The position numbers and the translations under genes are program-made. Positions 22,769 through 25,588 of a stretch of 25,588 nt of DNA are shown piece after piece. Where the stretch lies: assembly GCA_958439155.1 (NCBI GenBank), contig CAUBUJ010000003.1:1-25588 (forward strand), in the 5' to 3' direction. The notes below the pieces were generated by a model. It saw only the letters and a list, made by a program, of their open reading frames with translations, was not told the origin of the DNA and did not search any database. This stretch comes from an uncultured Veillonellaceae bacterium. Lineage in GTDB: Bacteria > Bacillota > Negativicutes > Veillonellales > Dialisteraceae. Position 1 is the stretch's first letter, and each line of letters opens with the position of its first letter.

Positions 22769-24175
22769 ATGCCTTTTAATTCTTTTACGGATTACCCCAT
22801 GACGTGGCGTCCTGTGCTGCCTGCCGGCAGACGCCCGCTCTACCTTACCCTGGCTGAACTGCTGGAACAGGATATCCGTGAGGGCCGGCTTCGCCCAGGT
22901 ACGAAGCTGCCGCCCCAGCGGGAACTGGCTGATTTTCTGGACATCAATGTATCCACCGTATCCAAAGCATTCCGCCTTGCCACACAGAAAGGTCTCCTCT
23001 CCGGCGCCGTTGGATGCGGCACCTTCGTCTCGTACGACGCTCTCTCCAGCGCCCGCCTGGTAGCCCCTTTCTCTGCACGCATCATTGACATGGGAGCGAC
23101 CGTCCCGGAATCCTCCTCTTATGATCCTGCCCTGGACGAACTCCGACGCATGCTCTCCGAGCCTGACGCGGCCCGCTGGCTTTGCCACCACGCTGACGAT
23201 GACCCTGGATGGTTCTGGCAGAAAGAAACCGCTGCGTCCCTTCTATCACAGTGCGGCATTTCAGCCCCTCCGGAACAGATCGTTTTTTCCTGCGGCGGGC
23301 AAAATGGAATCACTGCCGTCCTCTCTGCCCTCTTCCGCCCAGGCGATCTCATTGCGGTCGATGACCATCTCTACCCGGGATTTAAAACAGCCGCCGCCAT
23401 GTTTGGTCTCCACCTGCTGCCCATTCCTATGACAGAAAACGGAATGGATCTTTCCTTGCTCGCAAACAAGCTCCGCGCAGAACCTGTCAAAGGCCTCTAC
23501 CTCATTCCTGCCTGCCAGAATCCCACCACAGTCACCATGCCCCTGTCCGCCAGGAAAGAAGCGGCCCGGCTCATACGAGACCACCAGCTCATCCTCATCG
23601 AAGACGGCACCTACCAGCTCACCGAAGACGGTCTGCCTGCCGTCACCAGTTTGATCCCTCACCAGTCCGTCTTCCTTATGAGCCTGTCCAAGATTCTCTC
23701 CCCTGGTCTGCGCCTAGGAATTCTCACCGCACCGGCTCCTTTTTTCGGAGCGATCGCGGATGCGCTGTACAGCCTCAATGTATCGGTCACGCCTCTCATG
23801 GAAGAGCTCGCCTCCCGGCTCATCGCCTCTGGAAAGTACCAGGAGATCCTCTCTATGCACAAAGAAAAGACGAAGAAGCGGGACGCCATCATCCGTGAAT
23901 ATTTTCCGTCAGCCACCTGCCTTGGAAAAGAAACAGACATTTTTCGGTGGCTTCTCCTTCCCCCGTCATGGACCGGCGACGCTTTCGCTGAGGCGGCACT
24001 GGAAAAAGGCGTCCGCGTATACAGCGCTTCCAAATTCGCTGTAGGCCTCACAAAACCAGCGGCGGCAGTACGTCTTTCCATAGACGCGCCTGCCTCGGAA
24101 GAAGAACTGCGTCAGGGACTGCAGATTTTAAACCATCTATGGCATGGCTCGCCAGAATCATCCCCTCATTTGTAA
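22769..24175 (+). CDS. MocR-type (GntR/aminotransferase) transcriptional regulator
   Basis: This 468-residue protein joins a GntR winged helix (about residues 22-88; PPQRELADFLDINVSTVSKA is the helix-turn-helix) to a fold-type-I aminotransferase-like domain. PLP contacts are visible: Asn251 in ACQNPTT, Asp279 in EDGTYQ and the Schiff-base Lys308 in SLSKILSPGLRLG. MocR proteins sense PLP or an amino compound and regulate adjacent metabolic genes. AAGGAGG lies 4 bases before the ATG. It diverges from the PhzF-family gene and is followed 14 bases later by a racemase-family gene, suggesting control of amino-acid stereochemistry or turnover. The effector is unknown; a PdxR role is not supported because no pyridoxal synthase genes adjoin. 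Confidence 0.9.
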   Translation: MPFNSFTDYPMTWRPVLPAGRRPLYLTLAELLEQDIREGRLRPGTKLPPQRELADFLDINVSTVSKAFRLATQKGLLSGAVGCGTFVSYDALSSARLVAPFSARIIDMGATVPESSSYDPALDELRRMLSEPDAARWLCHHADDDPGWFWQKETAASLLSQCGISAPPEQIVFSCGGQNGITAVLSALFRPGDLIAVDDHLYPGFKTAAAMFGLHLLPIPMTENGMDLSLLANKLRAEPVKGLYLIPACQNPTTVTMPLSARKEAARLIRDHQLILIEDGTYQLTEDGLPAVTSLIPHQSVFLMSLSKILSPGLRLGILTAPAPFFGAIADALYSLNVSVTPLMEELASRLIASGKYQEILSMHKEKTKKRDAIIREYFPSATCLGKETDIFRWLLLPPSWTGDAFAEAALEKGVRVYSASKFAVGLTKPAAAVRLSIDAPASEEELRQGLQILNHLWHGSPESSPHL

Positions 24176-24189
24176 AAGAAAGGGCAATC

Positions 24190-24912
24190 ATGAAAAAATT
24201 AGGACTCGTCGGAGGAACCGGCCCGGAATCAACCATTCCCTACTACCGCGGCATTGTATATTCTGTGCAGAAACAAAGCGGAAAGAAAGAATTTCCGCCC
24301 CTTGTAATCGACAGCATCGATGTATTTCACGTAATGGATTACTGCGCCAGAAAAGACTACACAGGCCTCACCGCTTACCTGGCTGAATCCATAAAAAATC
24401 TGGCTGCCGCCGGCGCGGAATTCGCCGCCCTGACAGGAAACACGCCGCACATTGTCTTCGACCAGCTTGCCAGTCTGTCTCCCATTCCGCTTGTAAGCAT
24501 CCCCGAAACAGCAGCTGCCTGCGCCTGCCGCCGGAACTATAAAAAGCTGGCTCTCCTGGGCACGGCCTTCACTATGAAAGAAGACTTCTTCAAAATCCCT
24601 TTTCAACAGAAACAAATTGACCTGCTCGTTCCAGATCGTCATGAACAGGCAAAGATACAACACCACATAGAAAATGAACTGGAACTGGGCATCAAAAAAG
24701 AAAGTACCCTCCAATACTTCCAGCAAGTCATCTCCCGCCTCAAATACCAGGGCGCGGAAGCAGTCATCCTGGGCTGTACAGAACTCCCCCTCCTTTTGAA
24801 CGACACCGTTTCCCCTCTCCCCTGCCTGGATACTATGGAAATCCACATAGAAAGGCTGGTACAAATGATTATGGAGCCATTCCCAGAAGAAAATCTCCAT
24901 TCCAATTTTTGA
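24190..24912 (+). CDS. Aspartate/glutamate racemase family protein lacking the first catalytic Cys
   Basis: This 240-residue protein begins MKKLGLVGGTGPESTIPYY, as aspartate racemases do. Classical members use two cysteines. The second is present (Cys196 in ILGCTELP), but the first motif reads LTGNTPHIVFD, with Gly83 where CNT would place Cys. E. coli YgeA, which has Thr at this position, is an L-Asp/L-Glu-specific racemase, so altered or one-directional activity is plausible; a non-racemase role is also possible. AAAGGG precedes the ATG at 24190 by about 5 bases. It lies 14 bases after the mocR-like gene and is probably co-transcribed. No terminator is visible after it. Confidence 0.85.
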   Translation: MKKLGLVGGTGPESTIPYYRGIVYSVQKQSGKKEFPPLVIDSIDVFHVMDYCARKDYTGLTAYLAESIKNLAAAGAEFAALTGNTPHIVFDQLASLSPIPLVSIPETAAACACRRNYKKLALLGTAFTMKEDFFKIPFQQKQIDLLVPDRHEQAKIQHHIENELELGIKKESTLQYFQQVISRLKYQGAEAVILGCTELPLLLNDTVSPLPCLDTMEIHIERLVQMIMEPFPEENLHSNF

Positions 24913-24981
24913 GGCATAACAAGTCATTTGTGGAGTCACACTATAATCGAAAGTCTGGAAATCTGCATCATGGGAACAGAA

Positions 24982-25216
24982 TCTGAGGTCTGGGGTCTGA
25001 GGCGAGCAGTTGGTCATTAGTGAAGAGCTCGTGGTCTGAAGTCAGAAGTCTGGAGTCTGAAGAGGAAAGCAGCAGGCGCTTTTTATATGCGGCTTCGCCG
25101 CGGGATGAAGCTGCTAACGGCTGGTGCATCATTGGCACGGGGTCCGCGGCCTGGGGCAGATCGTGCGTCATTGGCGCAGGGCTCGTGTTCTGAAGTAGGA
25201 AGTCTGGAGTCTGAAG
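24982..25216. repeat. Degenerate heptanucleotide arrays, unit TCTGRRG
   Basis: Three in-phase blocks of 7-base units occur. 24982-25002 reads TCTGAGG, TCTGGGG, TCTGAGG. 25035-25062 reads TCTGAAG, TCAGAAG, TCTGGAG, TCTGAAG. 25189-25216 reads TCTGAAG, TAGGAAG, TCTGGAG, TCTGAAG. The last two lie inside the two copies of the longer direct repeat. Confidence 0.8.
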
Positions 25217-25252
25217 AGGAAAGCAGAAGGCGCTTTTTATATGGCTTCGCCG
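25027..25252. repeat. Direct repeat of 72-74 bp, two copies
   Basis: Copy 1 is 25027-25100 and copy 2 is 25181-25252, 154 bases apart. Both start GCTCGTG, contain a heptad array, then GAGGAAAGCAG, GGCGCTTTTTATAT and end GGCTTCGCCG. They differ by about four substitutions and one 2-base gap. A looser match links the flanks (TCATTGGCACGGGG at about 25129 and TCATTGGCGCAGGG at about 25168), so the whole 25010-25252 stretch looks like a decayed tandem duplication. Confidence 0.85.
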
Positions 25253-25490
25253 TGCATGGCAGGGGAGCTTTCAGCTTCGCATACTTGCACGACCGATGGA
25301 AAAGCACTATGTACGCAGGCACATCCCCTCTCAGTCCCTGCGGAGTGAGGAAACAGGCACAGCCTGATTTCCTTAGCGCCGGAGAACGTGACCACTGGCA
25401 CATTCTCCTCCCCTAAAATAAGCAGGCTATGACTGCTCCTTACTCTGCGCTTCCCCATTCCCGTCCGGCACCCTGGACCATACAAAATTC

Positions 25491-25516
25491 CGCCGCCCAT
25501 TTTATTTAAGGCGGCG
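25491..25516. other. Hairpin near the right edge
   Basis: CGCCGCC (25491-25497) pairs perfectly with GGCGGCG (25510-25516) around the AT-rich loop CATTTTATTTAA. There is no clean T-run on either strand. It could end a minus-strand gene beyond the edge, but that cannot be seen. Confidence 0.45.
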
Positions 25517-25526
25517 CACCACCCCT

Positions 25527-25554
25527 CTGCGCCCTGCGCCCTGTACTCTGCGCC
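25527..25554. repeat. Second heptanucleotide array, unit CTGCGCC
   Basis: Four in-phase 7-base units: CTGCGCC, CTGCGCC, CTGTACT, CTGCGCC. A related TACTCTGCGC also occurs at 25441-25450. The unit differs from the TCTGRRG arrays but shares the period of 7 and a CTG core. Confidence 0.7.
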
Positions 25555-25588
25555 CCGCCGGAAATGCCGCCCTCCGTATTTCTCACAT

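Larger units (their letters stand above)
24913..25588. other. Intergenic region without a convincing gene
   Basis: These 676 bases hold short open frames on both strands, but none has a good ribosome binding site, a recognisable protein family or consistent codon use. What is visible is repetitive: period-7 arrays (24982-25002, 25035-25062, 25189-25216, 25527-25554), a 72-74 bp direct repeat, and hairpins near 25381-25408 and 25491-25516. On the minus strand both copies of the direct repeat translate to KKRLLLSSSDSRL, the kind of frame likely to be annotated as a spurious protein. Confidence 0.6.

Noticed and set aside
24982..25252. CRISPR array
   Set aside because: The repeats are 7-base tandem units and a single duplicated 72-74 bp block; there are no regular spacers and no cas genes.
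25087..25500. Short ORFs at the right edge (for example 25087-25416 plus and 25237-25500 minus)
   Set aside because: They lie in repeat DNA, lack ribosome binding sites and have no recognisable domains.

Overview
The window looks like chromosomal DNA from a diderm Firmicute of the class Negativicutes (Dialister, Megasphaera or Veillonella type). The case rests on a mix of features. The Firmicutes side is a CggR-type regulator heading gap-pgk-tpiA-eno, a cdaA-cdaR-glmM cluster, a SAM-I (S-box) riboswitch before metN, and strong AGGAGG-type ribosome binding sites. The outer-membrane side is a full-length TonB-dependent receptor. Genus is inference; no rRNA is present.

Layout. Positions 1-255 hold a possible truncated minus-strand gene (perhaps a transposase) whose ribosome binding site and start codon sit in a long hairpin; on the plus strand the same hairpin is flanked by an extended -10 promoter and a T-run, like a short antisense RNA. 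Positions 256-4120 (minus) carry an adenine-PRT-like phosphoribosyltransferase, a ferric-reductase-type flavocytochrome, a UPF0173 metallo-beta-lactamase-fold hydrolase and a membrane-anchored alpha/beta hydrolase. Positions 4302-6230 are an amt-glnK ammonium module with a hairpin-rich leader. Positions 6257-8356 encode a TonB-dependent receptor. Positions 8534-11745 are cdaA-cdaR-glmM (c-di-AMP synthesis and entry into cell-wall amino sugars). Positions 11935-14821 (plus) are a SAM-riboswitch-controlled methionine ABC transporter, metN-metI-metQ. Positions 14967-20487 (minus) are the glycolytic operon cggR-gap-pgk-tpiA-eno, without pgm. Positions 20604-21730 (minus) encode two unknown exported proteins. 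Positions 21853-24912 hold a PhzF-family gene diverging from a MocR-type regulator and an aspartate/glutamate-racemase-family gene. The last 676 bases contain no convincing gene but hold period-7 repeats and a 72-74 bp direct repeat.

How the genes work together. Most of the window is conserved housekeeping with legible regulation: a CggR half-operator just downstream of the cggR promoter, an S-box with a mutually exclusive antiterminator and terminator, and three evenly spaced TACAAT half-sites between mocR and phzF that overlap the phzF -35 element. The less ordinary observations are the left-edge hairpin/antisense arrangement, a GAPDH whose cofactor-selectivity positions differ from the NAD-specific pattern, a racemase lacking the first catalytic cysteine, the structured metI-metQ spacer, and the heptad-repeat region at the right edge. 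I see no CRISPR array, tRNA, rRNA or complete insertion sequence.
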